NCBI RefSeq assembly: GCF_900156815.1
Contig: NZ_FTOT01000002.1
Coordinates: 496,001 to 560,000, forward strand
DNA length: 64,000 bases
Source: Gemmobacter megaterium
Lineage (GTDB): Bacteria > Pseudomonadota > Alphaproteobacteria > Rhodobacterales > Rhodobacteraceae
Direction of reading: 5' to 3'
A program made the translations under genes and the position numbers. Of this stretch, positions 54,690 through 64,000 are shown piece after piece (the first letter of the stretch is position 1; the number at the start of each line of letters is the position of its first letter). The notes under the pieces are model-generated. The model ran no database searches. It was not told the origin of the DNA and saw nothing but the letters and a program-made list of their open reading frames with translations.

Positions 54690-54848
54690 TCCGGCAGCCC
54701 GCAACGATGTGAAATCCTACCGCTGCCACAATCGTGTCTATATTTAACCAATTTCGCGGATCAAGTTTCCAGAAGATGAATAAACGCGCGACCGAAGCCC
54801 CCTCGGCGCGAGATGCGACGGCCCGAACGCGCCGGAAAGGTAAGAACG

Positions 54849-55823
54849 ATGAGAATTCTTGCTGTCGATGACGAGCCCCTGTTCCTCGAAATCCTCGAGG
54901 TGGCTTTGCAAGAGCAAGGCTTCAGCGACATAACGCCGGTCTATTCCGCCAAGGAAGCCCTGCGCGAACTCGAGATGAGCAAGGAGTTCTTTGACTGCAT
55001 CCTGCTCGACATCCGTATGCCGGGCATGGACGGGGTGGAACTGTGCCGCAAGATCCGCGCTGTCACGGGCTACAAGCGCACGCCGATCCTGATGATCACC
55101 GCCATGAACGATCGTCAGTATATCGACGATGCCTTTGCTGCCGGAGCGTCGGATTATCTGACCAAACCGCTCGACTCGCTGGAACTGCGCGCCCGGATTC
55201 AGATGGTCGAACGCCTCATCGCAGAACAGTCGCGCAACCTGCTGCTCGAACAGCGCATCGGCCTGATGAGCGAGGCCGCCGACACCTCGATCCTGCCCGA
55301 GGAGCTGGATTTCGATCTCGCCAGCCGCATCATGCTGCAAGGTTTCGACCGGATCATCGAATTCTCCGCGCTGGAGAACTACCTGCTCAGCCTCAGTGTC
55401 AAGGACAGCTACGGCACCGCGGCCTGCGCCTTCACGATCCGAAACGCGGATGTGATCTTCGAGGCGACATCGCGCGTGAGCTTCCTCAACATGCTCTATG
55501 ATGTCGGCGTCACGATCGAGACGGCGCTGAAATCGTCCAAGGCTCTGATCTCTTATGCCGGCAACGGCACCTTCGTTGCCGTCCTGGGGGATATGAGGGG
55601 CGCCGACATGCAGGACATCGAAGACCAGATCCGCACACGGCTGCACGATTTCGATGACATCTATGTCTCGGACAAGGTACCGGCGCCGGTGATCGCGGTT
55701 GGACAGATCGTGCGCAAGTCGTTCTTCTCGCGCCCGCGCGGCACGGAAATGCTCCAACAGGCCATCGCATCGGTGACAAACGACAAGGCAGATGTGGCCG
55801 AAGAGTCCTTTAAGACCGCCTGA
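54849..55823 (+). CDS. Response regulator with receiver and degenerate GGDEF-like output, second copy
   Basis: The 324-residue protein shares its layout with the regulator at 46058: a receiver (MRILAVDDEPLFLEI; D54 in ILLDIRMP; K near 105 in LTKPLD), a helical linker and the same C-terminal domain. That domain contains LISYAGNGTFVAVL in place of a GGDEF signature and a closing VIAVGQIVRKSFFSR segment. No DNA-binding motif is visible. GGAAAGG precedes the ATG. It is 159 bases behind the PAS kinase and converges on cobQ. Confidence 0.85.
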   Translation: MRILAVDDEPLFLEILEVALQEQGFSDITPVYSAKEALRELEMSKEFFDCILLDIRMPGMDGVELCRKIRAVTGYKRTPILMITAMNDRQYIDDAFAAGASDYLTKPLDSLELRARIQMVERLIAEQSRNLLLEQRIGLMSEAADTSILPEELDFDLASRIMLQGFDRIIEFSALENYLLSLSVKDSYGTAACAFTIRNADVIFEATSRVSFLNMLYDVGVTIETALKSSKALISYAGNGTFVAVLGDMRGADMQDIEDQIRTRLHDFDDIYVSDKVPAPVIAVGQIVRKSFFSRPRGTEMLQQAIASVTNDKADVAEESFKTA

Positions 55824-55873
55824 GCCGCTGGCACGCCGCCGGGAACGCCCCGAACCGCGTTCACGGCGGCCCG

Positions 55874-57316
55874 CTAGCGTGCCAGCGCCAGCAGCGCCCC
55901 GACATCGACATGGGCCTCCAGATGCACCGCCAGCCGGTCCAGCACCCCATCGACCGCCGCTCCATAGCAGGTGGCGCCCGGCACCGCGCCAAGCGCCGCC
56001 ACCCAATCTGACCGAAAACGATCTTCGGCGAACATCCCATGCAGATAGCTGCCCTCGACCCGGCCATCGGCGGATCGCGCCCCCTCCGGACGGCCCTCGA
56101 CATGGGCAAATGGCCGGGCCCGGTCCGGGCCCTGTGTTGTCCCGATGTGGATCTCATAGCCTGACACCACCAACCCGGTGCCTGCATGGGTGCCCCGAAC
56201 CCGCGCCAGCCGCTTGTGCGGGTGCATCACAGTATCGACCTGCAGCAATCCCAGGCCCGCGGTGATCCCCGGAGGCCCCTCAAGCCCCTCCGGATCGGAC
56301 ACGCTGCGGCCCAGCATCTGATAGCCACCGCAGATCCCCAGTATTCGCCCCCCACGCCGGTGATGCGCCAGCAGATCTATGTCCCAACCCTGGTCGCGCA
56401 GAAATGCCAGGTCGCCGCGGGTGGATTTGGTCCCCGGCACAATCACCAGCCCGGCATCGCCCGGAATCGCCTGGCCCGGCATCAGCATCTGCACGCTCAG
56501 GCCCGGCTCCATCTTGAGCGGATCGAGATCGTCAAAGTTTGCAATGCGGGACAGGCCCAGGCACACCACCTTGACCGGCCCGCCACCTGCCGGGGCCAGA
56601 TCAAGCGCATCCTCGGCAGGCAACAGCCGCGCATCGGCAAACCATGGCACCACGCCAAAGCCGCGCCACCCGGTGCGCGCCTCTATCAGCCGATAGCCAT
56701 CGTCAAACAGGCGCGGATCACCCCGGAACCGATTGATCACAAATCCGGCGATCATCGCGGTGTCGCCGGGCTCCAGAACTGCCTGGGTGCCGACAATCTG
56801 CGCGATCACCCCGCCCCGATCAATATCTCCCACCAGCACGACAGGCACATCGGCCGCACAGGCGAACCCCATGTTGGCGATATCCCCATGCCGCAGATTG
56901 ACCTCTGCCGGGCTGCCCGCACCTTCGACAATCACCAGATCGGCCTGCGCCCTCAAGCGCGAAAAACTGTCCATCACCGCCGCAGCCAACTGAGGCTTCA
57001 ATCCGCCATAGGCCCGTGCCGCATAGCTGCCAAGCCGACGCCCCTGCACGATCACCTGCGCGCCGATGTCTGTTTCGGGCTTGAGCAACACGGGATTCAT
57101 GTCCACACGCGGTTCGACCCCACAGGCGAGTGCCTGCAACGCCTGCGCCCGCCCGATCTCGCCCCCGTCAGAGGTGACAGCCGCGTTGTTCGACATGTTC
57201 TGAGGCTTGAACGGCAACACACGCAAACCCCGGTTACGCGCCGCCCTGCACAGACCGGCAACAAGCAGGGATTTTCCCACATCGGATCCGGTACCCTGAA
57301 TCATCAACGCAGTCAT
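55874..57316 (-). CDS. cobQ: Cobyric acid synthase
   Basis: The 480-residue enzyme amidates four side chains of adenosylcobyrinate a,c-diamide in vitamin B12 synthesis. The N-terminal ATP domain has the P-loop-like [12 protein letters not shown] and KPQNMSNNA. The C-terminal class-I glutaminase domain has the nucleophile in [12 protein letters not shown] and the histidine in GSYLHGMF. The start at 57316 matches the family N-terminus, while the open frame extends 40 codons into the repeat region. No other cob genes are adjacent. Confidence 0.96.
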   Translation of the reverse strand: MTALMIQGTGSDVGKSLLVAGLCRAARNRGLRVLPFKPQNMSNNAAVTSDGGEIGRAQALQALACGVEPRVDMNPVLLKPETDIGAQVIVQGRRLGSYAARAYGGLKPQLAAAVMDSFSRLRAQADLVIVEGAGSPAEVNLRHGDIANMGFACAADVPVVLVGDIDRGGVIAQIVGTQAVLEPGDTAMIAGFVINRFRGDPRLFDDGYRLIEARTGWRGFGVVPWFADARLLPAEDALDLAPAGGGPVKVVCLGLSRIANFDDLDPLKMEPGLSVQMLMPGQAIPGDAGLVIVPGTKSTRGDLAFLRDQGWDIDLLAHHRRGGRILGICGGYQMLGRSVSDPEGLEGPPGITAGLGLLQVDTVMHPHKRLARVRGTHAGTGLVVSGYEIHIGTTQGPDRARPFAHVEGRPEGARSADGRVEGSYLHGMFAEDRFRSDWVAALGAVPGATCYGAAVDGVLDRLAVHLEAHVDVGALLALAR

Positions 57317-57334
57317 CTGCGGCGATCCGACCAG

Positions 57335-57400
57335 GAAAGGGGGCCTTGCCCCCTCGCGCTTGCAGCGCTCACCCCCAGGGTATTTGAAGGCAAGATGAAA
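57335..57400. repeat. Dispersed AAATACCC repeat, copy C (inverted)
   Basis: Read on the minus strand, TTTCATCTTGCCTTCAAATACCCTGGGGGTGAGCGC-type sequence is followed by a GGGGGCAAGGCCCCC palindrome, the same module as copies A, B and D. It faces copy D about 135 bases away, so the two form a long inverted repeat in the cobQ-icd gap (57317-57705). Confidence 0.65.
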
Positions 57401-57533
57401 CCCCCGGCAAGATCGCGCCGCACCTCGGGCCGCCAAGGCGGGGGAGGCGCGGCGCTTTCACCTTGCGCGGTCATCGGGACCCCTCCCTGTACCGCAGCCC
57501 CATGATCGCCCAAGTCGGTTAACATCGTGTTAC

Positions 57534-57600
57534 TTTCATCTTGCCTGAAATACCCTGGGAGAGTCGCCCGGAACGGGCGGCGGGGGCAAAGCCCCCTTCG
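57534..57600. repeat. Dispersed AAATACCC repeat, copy D
   Basis: TTTCATCTTGCCTGAAATACCCTGGGAGAG is followed by a GGGGGCAAAGCCCCC palindrome. It is the mirror partner of copy C and lies downstream of the icd terminator. Confidence 0.65.
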
Positions 57601-57649
57601 TTGCGGCCTACACGAGCGGCGCTGCCGGGCACATGGCGAGTCCGTCATC

Positions 57650-57679
57650 AAAAAGGGGGCGTGCCACCGCACGCCCCCC
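57650..57679 (-). terminator. Terminator of icd
   Basis: On the minus strand, GGGGGCGTGC and GCACGCCCCC form a perfect 10-bp stem with a four-base loop and then five T residues, 27 bases after the icd stop. Confidence 0.9.
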
Positions 57680-57705
57680 TTGGTCCAATCCGTGCAAGGC
57701 CGGGA

Positions 57706-58920
57706 TCAGCCCGCCAGGGCCTTGTTCAGATACTCATCGACCTTTTCCAGATAGCCCATCGTCGACAGCCACTTCTGATCCGGGCCGACCAGCAGCGCGA
57801 GATCCTTGGTCATGAAGCCGTCCTCGACGGTTTGCACCGTCACCCGCTCCAGCGTTTCGGCAAAGCGCAGCAGGTCCGCGTTGTTGTCCAGCTTGGCGCG
57901 GTGCTTCAGCCCGCCGGTCCAGGCAAAGATCGACGCGATGGAGTTGGTCGAGGTTTCCTTGCCCTTCTGATGTTCGCGGTAGTGGCGGGTCACGGTGCCG
58001 TGCGCCGCCTCTGCCTCGACCGTCTTGCCATCGGGCGTCATCAGCACCGAGGTCATCAGGCCCAGCGATCCAAAGCCCTGCGCGACGGTGTCCGACTGCA
58101 CGTCGCCATCATAGTTCTTGCAGGCCCAGACGTAGCCACCCGACCATTTCATCGCCGAGGCGACCATATCGTCGATCAGGCGGTGTTCATAGGTGATGCC
58201 GGCAGCCTTGAACTTGTCGGCGAATTCCTCGTCGAACACCTGCTGGAACAGATCCTTGAAGCGGCCGTCATAGGCCTTGAGGATGGTGTTCTTGGTGCTG
58301 AGGTACACCGGCCAGCCCTTGACCAGGCCATAGTTCATCGAGGCGCGGGCAAAGTCGATGATCGACTGGTCCAGGTTGTACATGGCCATGGTCACGCCCG
58401 AACCGGGGGCATCGAACACGTCGCGTTCGATCACGGTGCCGTCTTCGCCAACAAACTTGATCGTCAGCTTGCCCTTGCCGGGGAAGCGGAAATCGGTGGC
58501 GCGGTACTGGTCGCCAAAGGCATGGCGGCCCACCACGATGGGCTGGGTCCAGCCCGGCACCAGGCGGGGCACGTTCTTGCAGATGATCGGTTCGCGGAAG
58601 ATCACGCCGCCCAGGATGTTGCGGATGGTGCCGTTGGGCGACTTCCACATTTCCTTGAGGCCGAATTCCTCGACGCGGGCTTCGTCCGGGGTGATGGTGG
58701 CGCATTTCACCGCGACGCCGACCTCTTTGGTCTTGTTGGCAGCGTCGATGGTGATCTGGTCGTTGGTGCGGTCCCGCTCTTCGATGCCCAGATCATAATA
58801 CAGCAGGTCAACGTCCAGATAGGGCAGGATCAGCTTCTTCTTGATGAAGTCCCAGATGATCCGGGTCATCTCGTCGCCGTCCATCTCGACGATGGGGTTT
58901 GCCACCTTGATCTTGCTCAT
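57706..58920 (-). CDS. icd: NADP-dependent isocitrate dehydrogenase, eukaryotic type
   Basis: The 404-residue TCA-cycle enzyme belongs to the type II (eukaryotic-like, homodimeric) NADP isocitrate dehydrogenases, as shown by [16 protein letters not shown] at the start, [25 protein letters not shown] and the NADP region [15 protein letters not shown]. Its length is standard. It is monocistronic, with its own terminator and a palindrome about 75 bases upstream that may be an operator. Confidence 0.97.
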   Translation of the reverse strand: MSKIKVANPIVEMDGDEMTRIIWDFIKKKLILPYLDVDLLYYDLGIEERDRTNDQITIDAANKTKEVGVAVKCATITPDEARVEEFGLKEMWKSPNGTIRNILGGVIFREPIICKNVPRLVPGWTQPIVVGRHAFGDQYRATDFRFPGKGKLTIKFVGEDGTVIERDVFDAPGSGVTMAMYNLDQSIIDFARASMNYGLVKGWPVYLSTKNTILKAYDGRFKDLFQQVFDEEFADKFKAAGITYEHRLIDDMVASAMKWSGGYVWACKNYDGDVQSDTVAQGFGSLGLMTSVLMTPDGKTVEAEAAHGTVTRHYREHQKGKETSTNSIASIFAWTGGLKHRAKLDNNADLLRFAETLERVTVQTVEDGFMTKDLALLVGPDQKWLSTMGYLEKVDEYLNKALAG

Positions 58921-58990
58921 TCGTGCCGCCCTTTCAGGTTGGAGGATTCGCTGGGGGCGTCTTATCGCAACCGCGCTGGTTTGGGAAGTC

Positions 58991-59010
58991 CGGTATGCGA
59001 TTGCATACCG
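58991..59010. promoter_or_regulatory. Palindrome upstream of icd
   Basis: CGGTATGC and GCATACCG pair perfectly around GATT, 70-90 bases before the icd start. The symmetric GGTATGC/GCATACC core resembles operators of GntR-family regulators. The factor is unknown. Confidence 0.4.
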
Positions 59011-59082
59011 AATTGAACGCAGCTGCCGTTGCGCAGCCGGCGCTGATCGCCGTCGCGCTCTGCTGCCGGGCGGGTGGTCGGA

Positions 59083-59856
59083 TCACCCTCCGGTCTGGCG
59101 TTGCAGTTTGCGCACCTGGTCGGCCGTCATATAGCCGGTGACGGTTTCACCGGCCGCTCGCTGCCATGCGGAGATCGCACTGCGCGTCAGGGGGCCGAAG
59201 GTGCCATTGGTCCCTTGGGTGCCATGGCCAAGCAGCGTCAGGCGCAACTGTATCTCGCGCCGTTCGCTGGCCGTCAGATCAAGGGCACGCTCCGCCCGTT
59301 CCGCATCAGACCCTGGCGCGGGGCGCGACGGGGTGATCCTGGAAAACTGATCCGAAATCATCTGCACCTGCCGGGCGGTGACATAGCCGGTGACGGAGTG
59401 CCGGTTCGCGGATTGCCAGCGCGAAATCGCGCTGCGGGTGTTGCTGCCCCACAATCCGTCGGCCCCGCGGGTGTCATAGCCCAGTCGGGTCAGTTGTTGC
59501 TGGATTTCCAGCCGTTGCGCGCGACTCAGACCGATCTGGGCTTCGAGGGCGGCAGGCGTATCCGCCGCTGGCGGCGTCACCGGCTGGGGGTCGGGGCGCG
59601 AAACGATATCGCCCAGGCGTTCCAGGGCGCGTTGGGCATCGGCCTTGTGCAGGCCGTTCGGAAATCGCGAAAGATAGTTGCGATATGCGGCTGCCGTGTC
59701 CGCGCGCTGCGCCTCGGCAAAGGCGGTGCGGTCCACCTGCTGGGCAAGCAGGGTCTGCGCAATGCCTGTGATTGCGTCCCCCAGATCCTGGGCTGCCGCG
59801 GGAACCGGCGCCGCCAGCGACGCACCAAGCACAAGGGGAAGAACTAGGCTCCGCAT
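59083..59856 (-). CDS. Exported protein with two peptidoglycan-binding domains
   Basis: The 257-residue protein has a signal peptide (1-23, cut after AAA). A segment with a TPR-like AYRNYLSRFPNGLHKADAQR follows, and then two PG_binding_1 repeats (about 108-168 and 192-255), each with the pattern LTxLGYDTxGxDGxxGxxTRSAISxWQ. It probably binds peptidoglycan in the periplasm without enzymatic activity. It stands between icd and lolD, in the same direction as both. Confidence 0.9.
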   Translation of the reverse strand: MRSLVLPLVLGASLAAPVPAAAQDLGDAITGIAQTLLAQQVDRTAFAEAQRADTAAAYRNYLSRFPNGLHKADAQRALERLGDIVSRPDPQPVTPPAADTPAALEAQIGLSRAQRLEIQQQLTRLGYDTRGADGLWGSNTRSAISRWQSANRHSVTGYVTARQVQMISDQFSRITPSRPAPGSDAERAERALDLTASERREIQLRLTLLGHGTQGTNGTFGPLTRSAISAWQRAAGETVTGYMTADQVRKLQRQTGG

Positions 59857-59955
59857 GATCCGGCCTCCTGACCAGTGACGTGCCGCGGGACCAGCCCCGC
59901 AGCGTTCGGCAAGGTAACGCCGAAGGGCGGAAATGGTTGCATGAGCGGCGCGCGA

Positions 59956-60642
59956 TCAGCCCTCGGCGGCGACCTGTCCCTCGGCCAGCCGAACCACGCG
60001 GTCCATCCGGGCGGCGAGTTCCATGTTGTGCGTGGCGATCAAGGCGGACAAGCCGGTTTCCCGCACGATGTCCATCAGCACCGCAAAGACCTGATCCGCA
60101 GTTGCGGGATCCAGGTTGCCGGTGGGCTCGTCGGCCAGCAGCAGCTTTGGGGCATTGGCCAGTGCACGGCAGAACGCGACGCGCTGCGCCTCGCCTCCTG
60201 ACAGTTGCGCGGGGCGATGCCCGGCGCGCGGGCCAAGGCCGACCCGTGACAGAAGCTCCATCGCCCGGTCCCTGGCCCTTCGGGCGCTGGCGCCATTGGC
60301 CTGTTGCGGCAACATGACATTTTCCAGCGCGCTGAATTCGGGCAGCAAATGGTGAAACTGGTAGACGAACCCCACCTCGGCCCGCCGGATGGCTGTGCGC
60401 GCGCGATCAGACAACCGGCCGGCGTCCTGCCCTGCAATCTCCACCACGCCCTTGTCGGGGGTGTCCAGCAGCCCCGCGATATGCAGCAGCGTGGACTTGC
60501 CCGACCCCGACGGTGCGACCAATGCCACAACCTCGCCCCGCGCGATCGGCAGGCTTGCGCCGCGCAGGACATGCACCGCGCCCACAGTGCCGGGGTTATA
60601 TGTCTTCTGGATCCCGTCCAGCCGCAGAACCGTCTCACTCAT
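59956..60642 (-). CDS. lolD: Lipoprotein-releasing system ATP-binding protein LolD
   Basis: The 228-residue ABC ATPase powers release of outer-membrane lipoproteins to LolA. Walker [10 protein letters not shown] (about residues 43-51), signature LSGGEAQR, Walker [13 protein letters not shown] and the [17 protein letters not shown] region (typical of LolD) are present. Its start overlaps the permease stop by eight bases. Confidence 0.96.
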   Translation of the reverse strand: MSETVLRLDGIQKTYNPGTVGAVHVLRGASLPIARGEVVALVAPSGSGKSTLLHIAGLLDTPDKGVVEIAGQDAGRLSDRARTAIRRAEVGFVYQFHHLLPEFSALENVMLPQQANGASARRARDRAMELLSRVGLGPRAGHRPAQLSGGEAQRVAFCRALANAPKLLLADEPTGNLDPATADQVFAVLMDIVRETGLSALIATHNMELAARMDRVVRLAEGQVAAEG

Positions 60643-61924
60643 GCCGCAGCGCCTCGACCGGATTCATGCGGGCGGCCCGCCACGCAGGCGGCAAGGTCAC
60701 GATGAACGACAGGCCCAGCGACAGGGCCGCCGATTTCAGCACATCGACCAGCCGCAGTTCCGCCGGCAACGCATAGATGCCCCGGATCGACGGATCCCAG
60801 ACGCCGCCCTGCCCGATGCCGTTCACCACCGCAAAGATAAAGTCGATGTTCTGCACGAACAGCACCCCGAGACCCAACCCCAACAGCGTGCCGGTAACGC
60901 CTGTCGCCACGCCACACAGAAAGAAGATGCGCAGCACCGCGCCTTCGGTCAGGCCCATGGTGCGCAGGATGCCGATGGCCCGGCTTTTGGTGCGCACCAG
61001 CATGATCAGCCCGGCGATGATGTTCAACGAGGCGATCAGCACCAGAATGGACAGGATGACGAACATCACATTGTCCTCGACCGTCAACGCCCGCAGAAAG
61101 CTGCCCGAGGCATCGCGCCATGTCCAGACAAGCGCCCCGTCGCCTGCCTGTTGCAGCAGGGACATGGCCATATCATCCACCTTGTCGGGGTCGCGCACCA
61201 TCACTTCGATCTCGTCGGCAAGACCTTCGCGGTTGAAATAGCTCTGCGCCTCGGCAAAGGGCATGTAGATGCGCGTGCGGTCGATGTCCCAGCGCCCGGC
61301 TGTGAAAATCGCGACCACCTCATAGGCATTGACGCGGGGCGATGTGCCAAAGGCCGTCTTGACCCCCTCGGGCGAAATTACCTTGATCCGGTCGCCGATC
61401 ATCACGCCAAGTTCGCGGGCCAACCCCGATCCGATGGCAATCCCCTCGTCAAAGCGCGCCAGATCGCCTTCCAGCTCTGCTTCGGCGCCCGCAACGCGCG
61501 GTATGCCGCGCAGATCGTCCAGCGCAATTCCGAACACCTCGGCCCCGGCATTGCGGCCATTCGCATTCGCCATGATCTGGCCACGGATCAACGGCGCCGC
61601 GCGCGTGACGTCGGGCACCCGCACCAGACGCTCGGCCCAGCCGTCATAGTCCTGTATCCCGCGCTCTATCCCGCCCTGCTCGGTCGTGCGTGCCGACGCA
61701 TAGACGGTGACATGCGCATTCGCGCCCAGAATCGTATCGACAAACTCGGTACGAAAGCCCGACCGCACCGCCAGCGTGGCCACCAGCGCGAATACCGCCA
61801 GCGTGATTCCCAGCAGGCTGATGATGGTGACGATCGAAACGCCGCCATCGGCGCCGATCCCGCGCATGTAGCGCCAGGCGATCATCCATTCGAAGCGGGA
61901 AAAGGGTGTTGTGCGGCTGGCCAA
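60635..61924 (-). CDS. lolC: Lipoprotein-releasing system permease LolC/LolE
   Basis: The 429-residue inner-membrane protein has one N-terminal helix (about 25-50), a large periplasmic domain (about 55-280) and three C-terminal helices, the MacB/FtsX-type layout. [12 protein letters not shown] opens the protein and [12 protein letters not shown] closes it, as in LolC/LolE. Only one permease gene is present, so the complex is probably LolD2 with a permease homodimer, as in other alphaproteobacteria. It is the first gene of the pair. Confidence 0.94.
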   Translation of the reverse strand: MASRTTPFSRFEWMIAWRYMRGIGADGGVSIVTIISLLGITLAVFALVATLAVRSGFRTEFVDTILGANAHVTVYASARTTEQGGIERGIQDYDGWAERLVRVPDVTRAAPLIRGQIMANANGRNAGAEVFGIALDDLRGIPRVAGAEAELEGDLARFDEGIAIGSGLARELGVMIGDRIKVISPEGVKTAFGTSPRVNAYEVVAIFTAGRWDIDRTRIYMPFAEAQSYFNREGLADEIEVMVRDPDKVDDMAMSLLQQAGDGALVWTWRDASGSFLRALTVEDNVMFVILSILVLIASLNIIAGLIMLVRTKSRAIGILRTMGLTEGAVLRIFFLCGVATGVTGTLLGLGLGVLFVQNIDFIFAVVNGIGQGGVWDPSIRGIYALPAELRLVDVLKSAALSLGLSFIVTLPPAWRAARMNPVEALRHE

Positions 61925-62101
61925 GGGATCCCCCGGAGTGTCAGGCAGACATGCCCGCGCCCCCTGAAAAGGTCAACCCTGACAGACCGCCCGCCGCTTC
62001 ACAAAGCCGAAGCCCCGGCGGGGCGCCGCACATTCAGGAAAAGCGTGGCGCCGCTGCGTGCGGGCTGGGCAATCCGGCGGGTTCCGGGCTAGGCTGGTCC
62101 C

Positions 62102-62575
62102 ATGTCGGACATCGCCTCCCGCCCCTTTGCACCTGATGACTTTGCGGCTTGCCTGTCGATCTTCGACAGCAATGTGCCGCCTTTTTTCGATCCCTCGGAA
62201 CGACCGGAGTTCTGCGCGTTCCTGCACGGCATCACGGCAGATCGCACCCCCTATCTGGTCCTGCTGCGCAATGGCATTGTGGTCGGCTGTGGCGGGCTGA
62301 TCATAGATGCCGATGCCCGGCAAGCGACATTGTGCTGGGGCATGATCCACCGTGCCTGCCACGGCGCCGGGCTGGGAACCGCCCTGACGAGGGAACGGCT
62401 TGGGCTTGCTGCCGCATTGCCGCAGGTGGACGAGGTGGTTCTGGCCACCAGCCAGCACACACAGCAGTTTTATGCGGGGTTCGGCTTCGGCCTGCGGTCC
62501 GTCGCCCCCAACGGCTTTGGCGCGGGGCTTGACCGTTGGGATATGGCCCTGCGCCTGCGCCCGGCACGGCGCTGA
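62102..62575 (+). CDS. GNAT family N-acetyltransferase
   Basis: The 157-residue protein has the acetyl-CoA loop of the GNAT fold in HRACHGAGLGTALTRERL (about residues 83-100) and beta strands on both sides (VVGCGGLIIDA, then EVVLATSQHTQQFYAGFGF with the usual C-terminal tyrosine). The substrate cannot be told. It is divergent from the lol operon and stands alone. Confidence 0.88.
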   Translation: MSDIASRPFAPDDFAACLSIFDSNVPPFFDPSERPEFCAFLHGITADRTPYLVLLRNGIVVGCGGLIIDADARQATLCWGMIHRACHGAGLGTALTRERLGLAAALPQVDEVVLATSQHTQQFYAGFGFGLRSVAPNGFGAGLDRWDMALRLRPARR

Positions 62576-62595
62576 TCACGCCACCGCCGACACGG

Positions 62596-63327
62596 TCATA
62601 CGTGCTGCGCGCCATTCACCTCGATCTCGGTTCCCGAGATATAGCTCGATTGCTCCGAACACAGGAACCAGATCGCATCCGCGACCTCGCTTGGCTGGCC
62701 CAGGCGGCGCATCGGCAATGCTTCGACGATCTTGTCGGTGCCGGGCGACAGGATCGAGGTTTCCACCTCTCCCGGCGCGATGGCATTGACCCGCACGCCC
62801 AGCGGCCCGAAGTCATGCGCCATCTCCCGCGTCAACGCGGCCAGCGCGGCCTTGGACGTGGCATAGGCCGCTCCGGCAAAGGGATGGACCCGGCTGCCCG
62901 CGATCGAGGTGACATTGACGACCGCCCCCTTGGCGGCCGAAAGTTCGTCCTTCAGCCCGCGCGCCAGCACGACGGGGGCAAAGAAATTGACGTGGAACAC
63001 CTGCCCCCAGGTCCGCAGGTCGGTATCCAGCGTCCCCAGCCGCGCGCCCCCCGCGCCCTTGGGCGAGATCCCGGCATTGTTCACCAGCGCATGAACCCTG
63101 CCGCCGACCTTGGCCTTGATGGTTTCAATGGCGGCGATGGTCTTTTCCGGGTCCACAAGATCAAGCTGGATGTGGTTTTCCTCTCCTCCCGGCCAGGGAC
63201 AGCGCGCATCGAAGGGCTGGCGCGAACAGGTCAGCACGCGCCATCCTTCTGCCGAGAACCGCTTGACCGTGGCGTGGCCAATCCCGCGCGAGGCGCCGGT
63301 CAGGACAAGGGTTTTCTGTTCGGGCAT
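62596..63327 (-). CDS. SDR family oxidoreductase
   Basis: The 243-residue reductase is a classical SDR: cofactor motif TGASRGIG (residues 10-17), NNAG near 88, catalytic serine in NVTSIAGS and YATSK near 155. [16 protein letters not shown] closes the chain. All catalytic residues are present, unlike the SDR-like protein at 38222. It converges on the GNAT gene. The substrate is unknown; a 3-oxoacyl-type reduction is possible. Confidence 0.93.
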   Translation of the reverse strand: MPEQKTLVLTGASRGIGHATVKRFSAEGWRVLTCSRQPFDARCPWPGGEENHIQLDLVDPEKTIAAIETIKAKVGGRVHALVNNAGISPKGAGGARLGTLDTDLRTWGQVFHVNFFAPVVLARGLKDELSAAKGAVVNVTSIAGSRVHPFAGAAYATSKAALAALTREMAHDFGPLGVRVNAIAPGEVETSILSPGTDKIVEALPMRRLGQPSEVADAIWFLCSEQSSYISGTEIEVNGAQHV

Positions 63328-63464
63328 TCACGCCTCCGCTGCTGTGGTCCCAAGGTAAGCTGCGGGCGGGAAAAGGCAAGGGTGCCGGATCACCCGCCCT
63401 TGGCAGACGCGGCGCAAGCGGTTACGAAACGGCACCCATCCACTGTGCCCCGACCGGAGGCCCC

Positions 63465-64000
63465 ATGAAAAAGCAGCTTGCCATGACGCGCGATCCCGCC
63501 GCCACCGCAAAGACCCTGTCCGAGGCCCTGCCCTATCTGCAACGCTATGCCGGCGCCATCGTGGTGGTGAAGTTCGGCGGCAATGCCATGGGAGACGAGG
63601 CTGCAATGGCCGAATTCGCCCGCGACATCGTGCTGATGCGCCAGGTGGGGGTCAATCCCGTCGTGGTGCATGGCGGCGGACCGATGATCAACGATCTGCT
63701 GGCCCGGCTGGGGATCAAGTCGGAATTCGTGCGCGGCAAGCGCGTGACCGACAAGGCCACGGTCGAGGTGGTGGAAATGGTGCTCACCGGCCTTGTGAAC
63801 AAGCGCATCGTCCAGGCCATCATGGACGAAGGCGGCCGCGCCGTCGGCCTGTCCGGCAAGGACGACGACATGATGGTCTGCGAGGCGGACGACCCCGAAC
63901 TGGGCTTTGTCGGCAAGCCGGTGGAAATGAACGTCCAGGTGCTGCGCGATCTGTTCAGCGCGGGCATCATTCCCGTGGTGGCCCCCGTGGCCACCGGGAT
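63465..64000 (+). CDS. argB: Acetylglutamate kinase, 3' end outside the window
   Basis: The first 178 residues of ArgB, the second enzyme of arginine synthesis, are seen. [12 protein letters not shown] (about 33-44) and [12 protein letters not shown] (about 68-79) are the ATP and substrate loops, and [14 protein letters not shown] marks the conserved arginine-sensitive type of N-acetylglutamate kinase. CGGAGG lies four bases before the ATG at 63465. The frame is open to the last base of the window. Confidence 0.95.
   Translation, partial: MKKQLAMTRDPAATAKTLSEALPYLQRYAGAIVVVKFGGNAMGDEAAMAEFARDIVLMRQVGVNPVVVHGGGPMINDLLARLGIKSEFVRGKRVTDKATVEVVEMVLTGLVNKRIVQAIMDEGGRAVGLSGKDDDMMVCEADDPELGFVGKPVEMNVQVLRDLFSAGIIPVVAPVATG

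Noticed and set aside
1-64000. CRISPR arrays
   Set aside because: No regularly spaced direct repeats of 25-40 bases and no cas genes are seen.

Overview
The window reads as chromosomal DNA of a high-GC alphaproteobacterium, most likely of the Rhodobacteraceae (Rhodobacter/Roseobacter group). The support is the gene content and order: infA-maf-RNase E/G-yacG, gpmI-envC-ctpA-rppH, lolC/E-lolD, selD-mnmH, a Hint-domain protein, a eukaryotic-type NADP isocitrate dehydrogenase, RpoH-like promoter sequences and a dispersed repeat carrying AAATACCC. No photosynthesis, plasmid or rRNA genes are present. Two tRNA genes, Cys(GCA) and Glu(UUC), are complete.

Layout. 1-10 kb: an aldo/keto reductase cut by the left edge, a VOC protein, an indolepyruvate:ferredoxin oxidoreductase with a divergent LysR regulator and a clear LysR box, a likely small RNA, purL, a small secreted protein and a NYN-LOTUS ribonuclease. 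10.5-12.1 kb: tRNA-Cys followed by a scar of a mobile element, made of an integrase C-terminus and a broken tail-fibre gene. 12-24 kb: a transketolase/AceE-like enzyme, a truncated OsmC gene, methionine gamma-lyase with a divergent Lrp regulator, tRNA-Glu, recJ, glpX, a fatty acid desaturase and the overlapping pair selD-mnmH for selenouridine in tRNA. 24-31 kb: two tight housekeeping operons (infA to yacG; gpmI to rppH). 31.5-35.5 kb: a complete four-gene ABC importer behind a structured leader. 35.6-45.4 kb: a Hint protein, clpS, an RsmC-like methyltransferase, an SDR protein lacking the catalytic lysine, cpdB, hemF, a two-component pair and an L,D-transpeptidase.

46-56 kb is the most unusual part. 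It encodes a split His-Asp phosphorelay: two histidine kinases without receiver domains (one with a 7TM sensor, one soluble with GAF and five PAS domains), one HPt protein, a lone receiver, a receiver fused to a dead kinase ATPase domain, and two paralogous response regulators with the same uncommon output domain, which looks like a decayed GGDEF fold. No DNA-binding output is encoded in the cluster.

56-64 kb: cobQ, icd, a peptidoglycan-binding protein, the Lol lipoprotein exporter, a GNAT acetyltransferase, an SDR reductase and the start of argB, which is cut by the right edge.
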